Assembly: GCA_039024895.1 (NCBI GenBank)
Contig: JBCCPJ010000011.1
Span: forward strand, 37,861-101,860
DNA length: 64,000 nt
Origin: JAJDOD01 sp039024895
Lineage (GTDB): Bacteria > Pseudomonadota > Alphaproteobacteria > Rhodobacterales > Rhodobacteraceae
Direction of reading: 5' to 3'
Position numbers and translations under genes: made by a program. Of this stretch, positions 48,023 through 56,939 are shown in pieces (positions within the stretch are counted from its first letter, which is position 1; every line of letters begins with the position of its first letter). A model generated the notes under the pieces. That model did not search any database. It saw only the letters and a list, made by a program, of their open reading frames with translations, and was not told where the DNA came from.

Positions 48023-48886
48023 ATGGCATTCGGAAGCAAGATACGCACGTATTTCAACGGCACTTGGCACGACGGTGATGTGCCGGTGATCAGCGCCGCC
48101 GACCATGGCGCCTGGCTCGGGTCGGGTGTATTTGACGGCGCGCGCTACTTTGACGGTGTGGCCCCTGACCTTTTGGCCCATTGCGCCCGCGTGAACGCTT
48201 CGGCCGAAGCTCTTATGCTGAACCCGACGGTCTCTGCAGAAGACATGGTGGATATCATTTGGGACGGCATTCGAAGTTTCGCATGGGACAACGCAATCTA
48301 TTTGCGCCCGATGATTTGGGGTATCGACGGGGATGCCAGCGCCATCGTGCCCGATGGGAATGTCGGCTTTGCAATCTGCCTTGAGGAGCGCGCCCTTGCC
48401 CCCCCGGACGCCACGGTGCGCACCACAGCGACGCGGTTCAGACGTCCGGTGCTTGAGGACAACGTCGTCAACGCGAAAGCCGGATGCCTCTACCCGAACA
48501 ACGCCCGGATGCTGCGCGAAGCACAGTCGAAGGGCTATCAGAACGCCCTCGTCGCCGACGCCATGGGCAATCTCGCCGAAAGCGCCACGGCCAACGTCTT
48601 TTTGGTCAAAGGTGGCGAAGTTCTCACGCCGATCCCAAATGGTACTTTCCTTGCCGGGATCACGCGCCGCCGTCACATGATCAACCTTGGCGCCGAAGGC
48701 ATGCCCGTGACGGAAAAGGTCCTTAGCTTTGAAGATGTGCATGGTGCGGATGAAGTCTTCCTCTCCGGCAACATGAGCAAAGTGACACCGGTGACTGAGT
48801 TCGATGGAACCCATTATCAAGTTGGTCCGGTCACCCGTAAGGTGCGTGAGATGTATTGGGACTGGGCGATGAGCGAGCGCGCCTGA
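48023..48886 (+). CDS. Class IV aminotransferase (branched-chain type)
   Basis: A 287-residue fold-type IV PLP enzyme: SAADHGAWLGSGVFDGARYF, LRPMIWGIDGD, the PLP lysine in NAKAGCLYPNNARMLREAQS, ADAMGNLAESATANVFLV and PNGTFLAGITRRRHM. These are IlvE-family signatures. It may be branched-chain amino acid aminotransferase, but this Rhodobacterales subgroup could use other substrates. GAGGAGG precedes the ATG. It is two bases from the OCD gene. Confidence 0.85.
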   Translation: MAFGSKIRTYFNGTWHDGDVPVISAADHGAWLGSGVFDGARYFDGVAPDLLAHCARVNASAEALMLNPTVSAEDMVDIIWDGIRSFAWDNAIYLRPMIWGIDGDASAIVPDGNVGFAICLEERALAPPDATVRTTATRFRRPVLEDNVVNAKAGCLYPNNARMLREAQSKGYQNALVADAMGNLAESATANVFLVKGGEVLTPIPNGTFLAGITRRRHMINLGAEGMPVTEKVLSFEDVHGADEVFLSGNMSKVTPVTEFDGTHYQVGPVTRKVREMYWDWAMSERA

Positions 48887-48888
48887 TC

Positions 48889-49824
48889 GTGCTTTATCTA
48901 TCGGATGACGCGCTTGAGACCATGGACATTGCGCCCGCCGATATCGCCAATGCGATTGAAGAGGCGCTGAGGAACAAGGCAGCGGGTGGCCTGCATGTAG
49001 CGCCTAAGTCCGCGCTGTTGCCGGGCGGTGGGCGGTACATGATGTCGACGCTGGCCGTTGGCGATTTGACCGTCGTCAAACAGGTGACCGTGTCGCCCGA
49101 CAATCCAAAAATCGGTCTGCCTACTATCAATGGGGCGATACTCGTTCTTGACGCCGAGACGGGTTTGCCGAAAGCGGTGATGGGCGCAAACTGGATCACC
49201 GCGCATCGTACGGCGGCCCTGTCAGCGGTCGCAGCGCGTCGACTGGCAGATCCGGACGCGCGGACCATTGCCTTCATTGGCTGCGGGGTGCAGGCGCGCA
49301 GTCATTTGCGTGCCTTCGCATCACAGTTCCCGATCCGCTCCGTCATTGGCTTTGGACGGACACAGGCCGGGGTTGATGCATTTCTGGAACATGCAGACCA
49401 CCTCGGCTTCCAAACACAAGCGGCCAACACTCCGGAAAACGCTTTGCGGGCAGCTGATATCGTGGTGTCCTCGGTCACACTGAACTATGATATTCAGCCC
49501 TTTCTGGATGCGTCATGGCTGAAACCGAGTGCCTTCGCGGCCATCACCGATCTTTGTATTCCGTGGCAACCAAACAGCATGGGGCAATTCGGCACCGTTA
49601 TCGTCGATGACATGGAACAAGAGCGGAGCAGCGAGAAACCGATGTTGGACGCGCAGTTGATTGCGGGAGATCTGACAGACCTCGTACTTGGCAACATCGA
49701 ACAACACGCCACCGGACAACCGTCAGCATTCGGTTTTCGTGGGATTGCCCTTGGCGACTATGCGGCCGTCGCTCTCGCGCTCCATCGGGCCGAGGAAACC
49801 GGGGTTGGTCAACGCATCGCGTAG
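48889..49824 (+). CDS. Ornithine cyclodeaminase/mu-crystallin family dehydrogenase
   Basis: A 311-residue NAD(P)-binding protein with a GTG start, VLYLSDDALETMDIAPADI, and the Rossmann segment TIAFIGCGVQARSHLRAFAS; the substrate-side GLPKAVMGANWITAHRTAAL carries the conserved Arg. The family includes ornithine cyclodeaminase, alanine dehydrogenase and ketimine reductase. It follows the class IV aminotransferase by two bases, so both may work on one amino or keto acid. An alternative ATG lies inside the upstream gene at 48856. Confidence 0.8.
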   Translation: MLYLSDDALETMDIAPADIANAIEEALRNKAAGGLHVAPKSALLPGGGRYMMSTLAVGDLTVVKQVTVSPDNPKIGLPTINGAILVLDAETGLPKAVMGANWITAHRTAALSAVAARRLADPDARTIAFIGCGVQARSHLRAFASQFPIRSVIGFGRTQAGVDAFLEHADHLGFQTQAANTPENALRAADIVVSSVTLNYDIQPFLDASWLKPSAFAAITDLCIPWQPNSMGQFGTVIVDDMEQERSSEKPMLDAQLIAGDLTDLVLGNIEQHATGQPSAFGFRGIALGDYAAVALALHRAEETGVGQRIA

Positions 49825-49869
49825 ACTTTGCCGCACCCCTGGCGCATCATCGATGGGGAAGGAGACCAC

Positions 49870-50325
49870 ATGCGCAAGTTCCTTGTTATACTGGATGACA
49901 GTCGGGAGTGTCTAAACGCAATCCGGTTTGCAGCGATGCGCGCGGCGCGCACCGGCGGAGGGGTCGAGGTTCTCGCAGTTATTCCACCAGAAGAGTTCAA
50001 CCACTGGATTGGTGTGGGCGAGCTGATGCGGGAAGAGGCGCGGGAGAGAATTCATGCCCATTTCGAGGTCTTTGCGAAATGGATGCGGGACCGACAGAAC
50101 ATTGATCCTGAATTGGTTATCCGCGAAGGCGAACCGGTTTCCGAGATCCTCAAGCAAATTGATGAAGACGGCGAAATCGGCGTCCTTGTTCTCGGCGCTT
50201 CAGCCGAAAAAGGGGGCCCCGGGCCAATTGTTACAGCGCTGTCGCGCAACTTTGGATCGCTGCCGGTGCCGCTGACCATCGTGCCCGGCGAGCTTTCGAA
50301 TGATCGGCTGGACGCTGTTTGCTAA
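49870..50325 (+). CDS. Universal stress protein family
   Basis: A 151-residue UspA domain: MRKFLVILDDSRECLNAIRF, VLAVIPPEEFNHW, and the ATP-type loop LVLGASAEKGGPGPIVTALS. It is a soluble stress or nucleotide-binding protein of undefined trigger. GGGGAAGGAG precedes the ATG. It lies between an OCD gene and the rpsD promoter, with a 260-base gap after it. Confidence 0.85.
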   Translation: MRKFLVILDDSRECLNAIRFAAMRAARTGGGVEVLAVIPPEEFNHWIGVGELMREEARERIHAHFEVFAKWMRDRQNIDPELVIREGEPVSEILKQIDEDGEIGVLVLGASAEKGGPGPIVTALSRNFGSLPVPLTIVPGELSNDRLDAVC

Positions 50326-50441
50326 GCGCACTCAAAAAGTTTCGCATGCGAAACCAATGACTTGAACGTTAATGCGCCGTACGCCGTTAAGGGTTTCCGC
50401 CATCCGCCTCTAACGTTGGACGATGAGCGCATCGCGACATG

Positions 50442-50469
50442 TTGACAGTTTCATTCAGTCCTTTATACG
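50442..50469 (+). promoter_or_regulatory. Sigma-70-type promoter for rpsD
   Basis: TTGACA (50442-50447) is followed after 16 bases by TATACG (50464-50469). The resulting leader to the rpsD GTG (50586) is about 110 bases and G/C-rich, with possible hairpins (CCCCGGCCAAATCCGGGG). Autogenous control by S4 on this leader is a guess. Confidence 0.6.
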
Positions 50470-50585
50470 ACGCGCTTCATTGGTGTTGGTGGCCCCCGCA
50501 AGGGGAAACCTGTCGCCCCGGCCAAATCCGGGGAGGAGGACAACGCCCTTCACGCCCGTACCGGGTTTTTAGAAGGAGATCAGCC

Positions 50586-51206
50586 GTGACCAAACGCACG
50601 TCTGCCAAGTACAAAATTGACCGCCGGATGGGCGAGAACATCTGGGGTCGCCCAAAATCACCCGTTAACCGCCGTGAATATGGCCCGGGCCAGCACGGTC
50701 AGCGCCGCAAGGGCAAGATGTCCGATTTCGGTTTGCAGCTTCGCGCAAAGCAGAAGCTCAAGGGATACTACGGCGACCTGACAGAAAAGCAGTTCCGCCG
50801 CATCTTCTCCGAAGCGGAGCGGGTCAAGGGCGATACCGGCGAGAATCTAATCGGCCTGTTGGAGCGTCGTCTGGACGCCCTCGTCTACCGCGCCAAGTTC
50901 GTACCGACGATTTTTGCCGCGCGTCAGTTCGTGAACCACAAGCATGTGCGGGTGAACGGTCAAGTCGTGAATATCCCGTCCTACCGTGTGAAAGAGGGCG
51001 ATGTGGTCGAAATACGTGATCGTTCCAAGCAGCTCGCTATCGTGCTCGAAGCGGCACAACTGCCCGAGCGTGACGTGCCGGATTACCTTGAGGTTGACCA
51101 TTCCAAGATGACGGCGACCTTTGTGCGTACACCGGGCCTGAGCGACGTGCCGTATCCGGTGATGATGGAACCGAACCTCGTCATCGAATATTACGCGCAG
51201 AACTAA
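50586..51206 (+). CDS. rpsD: 30S ribosomal protein S4
   Basis: A 206-residue S4, starting GTG after GAAGGAG. TKRTSAKYKIDRRMGENIWG, REYGPGQHGQRRKGKMSDFG, the S4 RNA-binding domain (LERRLDALVYRAKFVPTIFA...RVNGQVVNIPSYRV) and the C-terminal MMEPNLVIEYYAQ. It organises the 16S 5' domain. Single gene with its own promoter and terminator. Confidence 0.97.
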   Translation: MTKRTSAKYKIDRRMGENIWGRPKSPVNRREYGPGQHGQRRKGKMSDFGLQLRAKQKLKGYYGDLTEKQFRRIFSEAERVKGDTGENLIGLLERRLDALVYRAKFVPTIFAARQFVNHKHVRVNGQVVNIPSYRVKEGDVVEIRDRSKQLAIVLEAAQLPERDVPDYLEVDHSKMTATFVRTPGLSDVPYPVMMEPNLVIEYYAQN

Positions 51207-51230
51207 TCGCGGGGCGTTGCCGCGACATGG

Positions 51231-51258
51231 GGCCCTTCCGGTGACGGAGGGGCCTTTT
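51231..51258 (+). terminator. Rho-independent terminator after rpsD
   Basis: GGCCCTTCCG (51231-51240) and CGGAGGGGCC (51245-51254) form a ten-pair stem with one G-T pair and a GTGA loop, followed by TTTT. It is 24 bases beyond the rpsD stop. Confidence 0.85.
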
Positions 51259-51345
51259 CTGTTCATTTTCGCATAGGCCAGATGCGCGCGACGGTGGTTT
51301 TGCGCATCCTTGTTTCAGGATACACCTCTCACAAGGAGACGCCCA

Positions 51346-52284
51346 ATGTCAGCCATCGTACAGATAGAAAACCTGAGCAAGCGCTATACCGGTGGGTTCG
51401 AAGCGTTGAAGAACGTATCACTCGACATTCGGGAAGGGGAGATCCTTGCCCTCTTAGGCCCGAATGGCGCGGGAAAAACGACCCTGATTTCAACGATATG
51501 CGGGATCACGCAGCCAAGTGCCGGGGGTATTTCCGTAGGCGGGCATGATGTTGTCGATGACTGGCGCGCCGCACGCAAGCTGATCGGTCTGGTGCCGCAG
51601 GAGATCAACCTCGAACCGTTTGAACTGGTCGCCAATACGGTGCGCTTCTCACGCGGTTTGTTCGACAAGCCGCGTAACGACGCCTTCGTAGAGCAAATTC
51701 TGAAAGACCTCTCGCTGTTCGATAAGAAAGACAATCGGATCTCGGAATTATCGGGCGGGATGAAACGGCGGGTGTTGATTGCCAAAGCGCTGAGCCATGA
51801 GCCGCGCGTCCTGTTTCTCGATGAGCCGACAGCGGGGGTCGATGTCGAACTGAGGCGCGACATGTGGCAGTTGGTTGAACGTTTGCGCGCCGATGGCGTC
51901 ACGATCATCCTGACGACGCATTACATCGAGGAAGCAGAAGCCATTGCGGACCGGGTCGGCGTGATCCGGAGCGGAGAGCTGCTTTTAGTTGAAGATAAGG
52001 ATCGGCTGATGTCGCGGCTCGGGAAAAAGCAGCTTCGGATCGAGTTACGCGACCCGATTTCCGAGGTACCCGAGGTCTTATCGGAGTTTGACCTGACGCT
52101 TTCCGAGGACGGCCGTCGCGTACATTACACTTACAAGGTTGGGGAAGAGCGTACGGGGATCACGCGGCTTTTGTCCGCCGTGCAAGCGGCGGGCTTGATG
52201 CTGGCCGATCTCGACACGAGCGAAAGTTCCCTGGAGGACATCTTCGTCGGATTGGTGCATGAGGGCGAAGGAGACGCGGCATGA
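51346..52284 (+). CDS. ABC exporter ATP-binding protein (YadG-like)
   Basis: A 312-residue ATPase: Walker A GPNGAGKTTL near residue 40, signature LSGGMKRR, Walker B VLFLDEP, H-loop TTHYIEEAEA. The C-terminal 80 residues are the extension seen in DrrA/YadG proteins. It pairs with the next gene (overlap ATGA) to make an ABC-2 exporter of unknown substrate. AAGGAG precedes the ATG; the longer frame from 51310 is not supported. Confidence 0.92.
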   Translation: MSAIVQIENLSKRYTGGFEALKNVSLDIREGEILALLGPNGAGKTTLISTICGITQPSAGGISVGGHDVVDDWRAARKLIGLVPQEINLEPFELVANTVRFSRGLFDKPRNDAFVEQILKDLSLFDKKDNRISELSGGMKRRVLIAKALSHEPRVLFLDEPTAGVDVELRRDMWQLVERLRADGVTIILTTHYIEEAEAIADRVGVIRSGELLLVEDKDRLMSRLGKKQLRIELRDPISEVPEVLSEFDLTLSEDGRRVHYTYKVGEERTGITRLLSAVQAAGLMLADLDTSESSLEDIFVGLVHEGEGDAA

Positions 52285-53042
52285 ACTGGAATGGGATAGC
52301 CGCAATCTGGCGGTTTGAGATGGCGCGCTTCTTTCGATCGATCATTCAGTCGATTGTATCGCCGGTTCTTTCGACTTCGCTTTACTTCGTCGTGTTCGGG
52401 GCGGCCATTGGCAGCCGCATTCCCGAGATAGAGGGCGTGTCCTATGGTGCGTTCATCGTGCCCGGCCTCATCATGTTGACTGTGCTTCAACAAGCCATTC
52501 AGAATGCGGGGTTTGGTATCTATTTCCCGAAATTCATCGGCACGATTTTTGAGGTACTTTCCGCGCCCCTCAGCCCGTTTGAAATTGTCATTGGCTATGT
52601 TGGCGCCGCGGCGGTGAAGGCTCTTTTGATCGGCTGCATCATTCTTGGGACGTCGTTTTTCTTCGTTGATATCACCATCCAACATCCTTTCTGGATGATC
52701 GCCTTCCTGCTGATGACATCGATAAGTTTCGCGCTCCTCGGGTTCATCCTCGGGATATGGGCGCGCAACTTCGAACAGTTGAACTTGGTGCCGCTCTTGG
52801 TGGTTACCCCGCTCGTTTTCCTTGGCGGGTCATTCTATTCGATCACCATGTTGCCGCCCTTCTGGCAGACCGTGTCGATGTTTAATCCGGTGCTCTATCT
52901 GGTGTCAGGTTTTCGCTGGTCGTTTTTCGGTATGGCCGATGTGCCAGTGGCCGCGAGCCTTGCGGCGATCCTTGTGTTCAGCGGGGCCTGCCTTGCGGTC
53001 GTTTGGTGGATGTTCCGCACAGGCTACCGCCTGAAGTCCTAA
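52281..53042 (+). CDS. ABC-2 type permease (YadH-like)
   Basis: A 253-residue membrane protein with six predicted helices, an amphipathic N-terminus (MNWNGIAAIWRFEMARFFRS) and the family motif GGSFYSITMLPPFWQ before the last helices. It is the membrane half of the exporter with the preceding ATPase. Its stop overlaps the convergent pfkB-type gene by four bases. Confidence 0.9.
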   Translation: MNWNGIAAIWRFEMARFFRSIIQSIVSPVLSTSLYFVVFGAAIGSRIPEIEGVSYGAFIVPGLIMLTVLQQAIQNAGFGIYFPKFIGTIFEVLSAPLSPFEIVIGYVGAAAVKALLIGCIILGTSFFFVDITIQHPFWMIAFLLMTSISFALLGFILGIWARNFEQLNLVPLLVVTPLVFLGGSFYSITMLPPFWQTVSMFNPVLYLVSGFRWSFFGMADVPVAASLAAILVFSGACLAVVWWMFRTGYRLKS

Positions 53043-53989
53043 AGCTTGGTGATGACGCAGTCGCGGCGCTGCTGCGCTGTCAGCTCCGGATCGCATAGGC
53101 GGGTGGCTTCCGTCATTGTCGCGGCACTGGCCGCAGCAACGCCGGTGCGAAGGCATTCATCCACGGCGCGATCCCGTGACAACTCCAGCGTGAAGCCGCC
53201 AACGAAGCTGTCACCGGCACCGACTTTGGAAATGATGGGCGCCGGGGGGCTCACGCCATGCCACGCCCCCTCCGCCGTCGCCATGACCGAGCCATCCACT
53301 CCCCGGGCGACAATCACGATGCGCGCAACGCCCTTATCGATCAGCCCGCGGGCAAAGGCAGCGGTGTCTTCCCGGGTGGGCAACGGGCGACCGGCAAGCT
53401 CCGCACCTTCTTCGCCGTTCATGCGAAGCACATAAAGGGAGTCGCGGGGCTGCTCCGCCAGATGGAACAGCGCGGGTCCCGACGTATCGACGATCAGCCG
53501 TGAACCGCGGCCCGCCACGTGATCGGAGAGGATCGACGGGAAATCCTTGGCAACGCCGGGCGGCTGGCTGCCGGACAGGACCACGAGCGTATCGCCGGAC
53601 GTTGCTTGATCGACAGAGGCCAGCGCACGGGGAACATCATGTTCTTGCCATTCCGGGCCAGGCATAACGAACCGGTATTGATCGCCCGTGGTCTGGTCGA
53701 TGACCGACATCGATTGACGGGTTTCGCCTGGGCCCTGAAAGGCCACAGTCGGCACACCCTCAAGGGCCAAAAGCTGCAACAGATTAGCGCCGGAGGACTC
53801 GCCAATCGCCACAAGCGCCGTCGCCTGTCCACCGAGCAAACGCACTGCGCGCGCCACGTTAATGCCGCCGCCGCCGGGATCAATCTGAGGCTCCGAGCAA
53901 CGGAGTTTCAGGCCGGGTTCGATGTCGGGGGCGGTTGTACAGTAGTCGACCGTTGGATTAAGCGTGATCGTAAGGATATGCGACGTCAT
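53039..53989 (-). CDS. PfkB family hexose kinase (1-phosphofructokinase-like)
   Basis: A 316-residue ribokinase-fold enzyme. TLNPTVDYCTTAPDIEPG and GGGGINVARAVRLLGG are the N-terminal PfkB signature; VGAGDSFVGGFTLEL holds the anion hole and catalytic Asp. The family subgroup includes tagatose-6-P and fructose-1-P kinases; the exact sugar is not certain and no PTS gene adjoins. The ATG at 53989 is preferred over 54019. Confidence 0.85.
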   Translation of the reverse strand: MTSHILTITLNPTVDYCTTAPDIEPGLKLRCSEPQIDPGGGGINVARAVRLLGGQATALVAIGESSGANLLQLLALEGVPTVAFQGPGETRQSMSVIDQTTGDQYRFVMPGPEWQEHDVPRALASVDQATSGDTLVVLSGSQPPGVAKDFPSILSDHVAGRGSRLIVDTSGPALFHLAEQPRDSLYVLRMNGEEGAELAGRPLPTREDTAAFARGLIDKGVARIVIVARGVDGSVMATAEGAWHGVSPPAPIISKVGAGDSFVGGFTLELSRDRAVDECLRTGVAAASAATMTEATRLCDPELTAQQRRDCVITKL

Positions 53990-54075
53990 CGTTCGTGTTC
54001 CCAGAAGCGCGGAAACCATGACCTGTTAGCGCAATCACGGCAAGAGGTTTTGCGCCGACTTCGTCGTCGCATTAT

Positions 54076-54120
54076 GGGGGCTCTGCCCCGCTCGCTTCGC
54101 TCGCCCCCCGGAGTATTTCG
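54076..54120 (+). repeat. Intergenic palindromic repeat, copy B
   Basis: GGGGGCTCTGCCCC and then GCTCGCTTCGCTCGC give two short palindromes, followed by CCCCCCGGAGTATTTCGGG. Its layout, and the GAG-T-A-T-T-T end, matches the elements at 12044 and 59038. It lies downstream of gltX and pfkB-type gene starts on the opposite strand. Confidence 0.55.
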
Positions 54121-54133
54121 GGACAGAAGAAGC

Positions 54134-55456
54134 CTAAAGTGTCGGCTTGTTGGTGAGCAATGGCATCACATCGGCCATCTCGGGGCCGCGCTGCTGGCCG
54201 GTGATGGCGAGGCGAAGCGGCATGAAGAGGGATTTGCCTTTGCGCCCCGTCGCCTCTTTCACCGCTGTGGTCCATGCGCCCCATGCGTCGGCATTGTAGG
54301 GCGGTTCGCTGAGGAGGCCGAAAGCCGTTTCGATGAACTCCCGGTCTTCTTCAGCGACAATCGGGGTCACGGCGCCGTTAAACACGGGCCACCAGGCCGC
54401 TGCCTCGGCACGGGTTGCGATATTGCCGCGCACCGTCGTCCAATAGGCGTCCTGTCGGTCTTCCGGGATGCCACCAGCCGCGAGAATGTCTTTGACATCT
54501 GACGTATCGAGCGCCTGAACAACGCGGGCTGTCAGGGGTTTGAGGTCCTCCGCATCGAACTTCGTTGGCGCAGCCCCAAATTTCAAGATATCGAAACCAT
54601 CGATCAACGCCTGGTGTGTGGTGCGCAGTTCAACAGGCTCAGACGAGCCGAGACGCGCCATCAGTGAGAGAAGCGCCATCGGTTCGATCCCGGCCTCGCG
54701 CATATCGCGCAGGGCAAGTGTACCGAGACGCTTTGAGAGCGCTTCGCCTTGTGGGCCGGTAAGGAGTGAATGGTGGGCGAAGTCGGGCGGCGTGTTGCCC
54801 AGTGCCTCGATCATCTGGATTTGCGTTGCCGTGTTGGTCACGTGATCCGAGCCGCGCACCACATGGGTCACGCCCATTTCGGTATCGTCAACCACCGATG
54901 CCAGCGTGTAGAGTACCTGACCGTCCTGGCGGATCAGGACGGGGTCGGACACGCTGGCCGCATCGATTGCGCTCGCCCCCAAGATGCTATCTGTCCATTC
55001 GATCCGCGCGTGGTTTAACTTAAAACGCCAGACACCCGCCCCGCGCTCCTCGCGAAGAGCGTCTTTTTCAGCCGCACTCAACGCCAGAGCCGCGCGGTCG
55101 TAAACCGGCGGTTTCCCCATGCTGAGCTGTTTCTTGCGTTTAAGATCAAGCTCGGTAGGCGTTTCCCAGGCTTCGTAGAAGCGGTCGATTTCGCGTAGTT
55201 TCTCGGCTGCATCGGCATAGCGGTCGAGGCGTTGCGATTGCCGTTCAACTCGGTCCCAGGTCAAGCCTAACCATTCCAAATCCTGTTTGATCGCATCGAC
55301 ATATTCTTCTTTCGAGCGTTCAGGATCGGTGTCATCGATGCGCAGAATAAAAGTGCCGCCGGCCTTCCGCGCGATCAGCCAGTTGAACAGCGCTGTGCGG
55401 AGGTTACCGATGTGAAGATAGCCGGTCGGCGAAGGGGCGAAACGCGTAACTGTCAT
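54134..55456 (-). CDS. gltX: Glutamyl-tRNA synthetase
   Basis: A 440-residue class I synthetase with the HIGH-type motif APSPTGYLHIGNLRTALFNW, LRIDDTDPERSKEEYVDAIK and the KMSKS-equivalent ALSKRLG. It charges tRNA-Glu. Alphaproteobacteria often have two GltX paralogues; the shorter length and LSKRLG fit the GltX2 kind that may be non-discriminating or process tRNA-Gln. The ATG at 55456 is preferred over 55477. Confidence 0.93.
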   Translation of the reverse strand: MTVTRFAPSPTGYLHIGNLRTALFNWLIARKAGGTFILRIDDTDPERSKEEYVDAIKQDLEWLGLTWDRVERQSQRLDRYADAAEKLREIDRFYEAWETPTELDLKRKKQLSMGKPPVYDRAALALSAAEKDALREERGAGVWRFKLNHARIEWTDSILGASAIDAASVSDPVLIRQDGQVLYTLASVVDDTEMGVTHVVRGSDHVTNTATQIQMIEALGNTPPDFAHHSLLTGPQGEALSKRLGTLALRDMREAGIEPMALLSLMARLGSSEPVELRTTHQALIDGFDILKFGAAPTKFDAEDLKPLTARVVQALDTSDVKDILAAGGIPEDRQDAYWTTVRGNIATRAEAAAWWPVFNGAVTPIVAEEDREFIETAFGLLSEPPYNADAWGAWTTAVKEATGRKGKSLFMPLRLAITGQQRGPEMADVMPLLTNKPTL

Positions 55457-55502
55457 GGCGCAGGCTCTTTCACACAAAGGTTATTTTGTCCATATCTTCC
55501 AA

Positions 55503-55907
55503 ATGGACAGCACCGAGACGACCGCGCCCGATCTTGACGATATCCGTCGTTTGGCCTTGCGGACGCGCGACGCACTGCCGGAGATGTTCCTCGAGGCGGC
55601 GACGGACGTGCAGTTGCGGGTGGCGGAATTTGCCTCGGAAGAGGTGTTGTCCGGGCTGGAAATCGAAGACCCGTTTGAGCTGACAGGGTTGTATGATGGT
55701 TTGCCGATGACTGAGAAGTCGCTGGCGGAACCGCAGATACAACCGGACGTCATATGGCTATTTCGACGGGCGATCCTGGATGAGTGGGCCGCCCGTGGAA
55801 ACGTGACACTGCAAGAACTGGTGAGCCACGTATATATCCACGAGTTGGCACACCACTTTGGCTGGTCGGATCATGACATTTCGGTGATTGATCGCTGGTG
55901 GGAGTAA
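55503..55907 (+). CDS. Minimal zincin metallopeptidase-like protein (DUF1025 type)
   Basis: A 134-residue protein with an intact HELAHHFGWSDHDI zinc motif near the C-terminus, the mark of the zincin_1/DUF1025 family typified by a Thermus structure. The rest is helical and acidic. Enzymatic activity has not been shown for most members. Starts at 55455 and 55503 are both weak; 55503 avoids overlapping the gltX start. It is divergent from gltX. Confidence 0.8.
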   Translation: MDSTETTAPDLDDIRRLALRTRDALPEMFLEAATDVQLRVAEFASEEVLSGLEIEDPFELTGLYDGLPMTEKSLAEPQIQPDVIWLFRRAILDEWAARGNVTLQELVSHVYIHELAHHFGWSDHDISVIDRWWE

Positions 55908-55983
55908 AAAATCGATTTTTTCGGTTTCCGTGGCGAGTAACGGAACTAGCTGTCCCTCATCGCTTTTGCATGGAGGCTTCCAA

Positions 55984-56916
55984 ATGACATTCCCCAATAT
56001 CTCCCGACGCTCGGCTTTGATTGGAGGGGCGGCGCTCCCCTTTGCTGCCGCGAGCGCGCCGCGCCTCGCTCTGGCTGACGGGCATGCCGCGCCATCGAAT
56101 GCCATTCAGAACACGTTTGCTCTCGGGGAGTTTCAGGTCTCGACCCTGCTTGCCGGGACGCGGACCGTTGACGAAGGCATTCAGGATATTTTTGGGCGCA
56201 ATGTGTCGCCGGAAGAGTTTGCCGACGTTAGTGCGCAGAACTTCATTCCATCGGACAAGGCGCAGTTCTTCTTTACCCCGACCGTTGTGCGGGCGGGCGC
56301 CGACATCGTTTTATTCGACGCGGGTTTATCGGCAGCGGGTACGACGGCGGCACTGACGTCAGCTGGCATTGAAGCCGCTGATGTGACAATCGTTGTCATC
56401 ACGCATATGCACGGCGATCACATTGGTGGCCTGACCGATGACGCCGGGAACGCCACCTATCCGAATGCGCGGTATGTGACTGGTCAGGTCGAGTTCGACC
56501 ATTGGGCAGCTGCCGAGAACGAGCGGTTTGACGGCAAGGTGCGCCCTTTTGCAGAGAACATGACCTTCCTTGGCGACGGAGAGGACGTGGTGAGTGGCAT
56601 CACGGCTGTATCGGCTTTTGGACATACGCCGGGCCACATGACCTATATGGTGGAATCGGGCGGTGAAGGTGTGTTGCTGATGGCCGATACCGCAAACCAC
56701 TATGTCTGGTCGCTGGGGTACCCCGAATGGGAAGTCCGCTTTGATATGGACAAGGCCGCCGCCGCCGCTTCGCGCAAGAAAATCCTCGGGATGGTCGCGA
56801 CAGACAAAATCCCATTGATCGGATATCACATGCCGTTCCCGGGTATGGGCTATGTGGAAACACGCGGCGAGGGTGGCTATCGTTATGTGCCGGTAAGCTA
56901 CCAGACCTTGCTTTGA
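55984..56916 (+). CDS. Tat-exported metallo-beta-lactamase-fold hydrolase
   Basis: A 310-residue protein with a twin-arginine signal (SRRSALIGGAALPFAAASAP) and MBL fold. THMHGDHIGGL (His141, His143, Asp145, His146) and FGHTPGHMTYM with LLMADTAN supply the two-metal site. It would act in the periplasm on a lactone or ester; MBL proteins of this type include AHL lactonases. GGAGG precedes the ATG at 55984. Convergent with the nucleoside permease. Confidence 0.88.
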   Translation: MTFPNISRRSALIGGAALPFAAASAPRLALADGHAAPSNAIQNTFALGEFQVSTLLAGTRTVDEGIQDIFGRNVSPEEFADVSAQNFIPSDKAQFFFTPTVVRAGADIVLFDAGLSAAGTTAALTSAGIEAADVTIVVITHMHGDHIGGLTDDAGNATYPNARYVTGQVEFDHWAAAENERFDGKVRPFAENMTFLGDGEDVVSGITAVSAFGHTPGHMTYMVESGGEGVLLMADTANHYVWSLGYPEWEVRFDMDKAAAAASRKKILGMVATDKIPLIGYHMPFPGMGYVETRGEGGYRYVPVSYQTLL

Positions 56917-56939
56917 TCTTACGTTGATAGGCGGTGGCC

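Noticed and set aside
47684..48820. A 378-codon open frame on the minus strand
   Set aside because: It is antisense to the VOC and aminotransferase genes, whose motifs and ribosome sites are clear; its product is rich in His/Arg/Cys without motifs.
53519..54502. A 327-codon plus-strand frame
   Set aside because: Antisense to the PfkB kinase and gltX, with repeat B inside it; composition is shadow-like.
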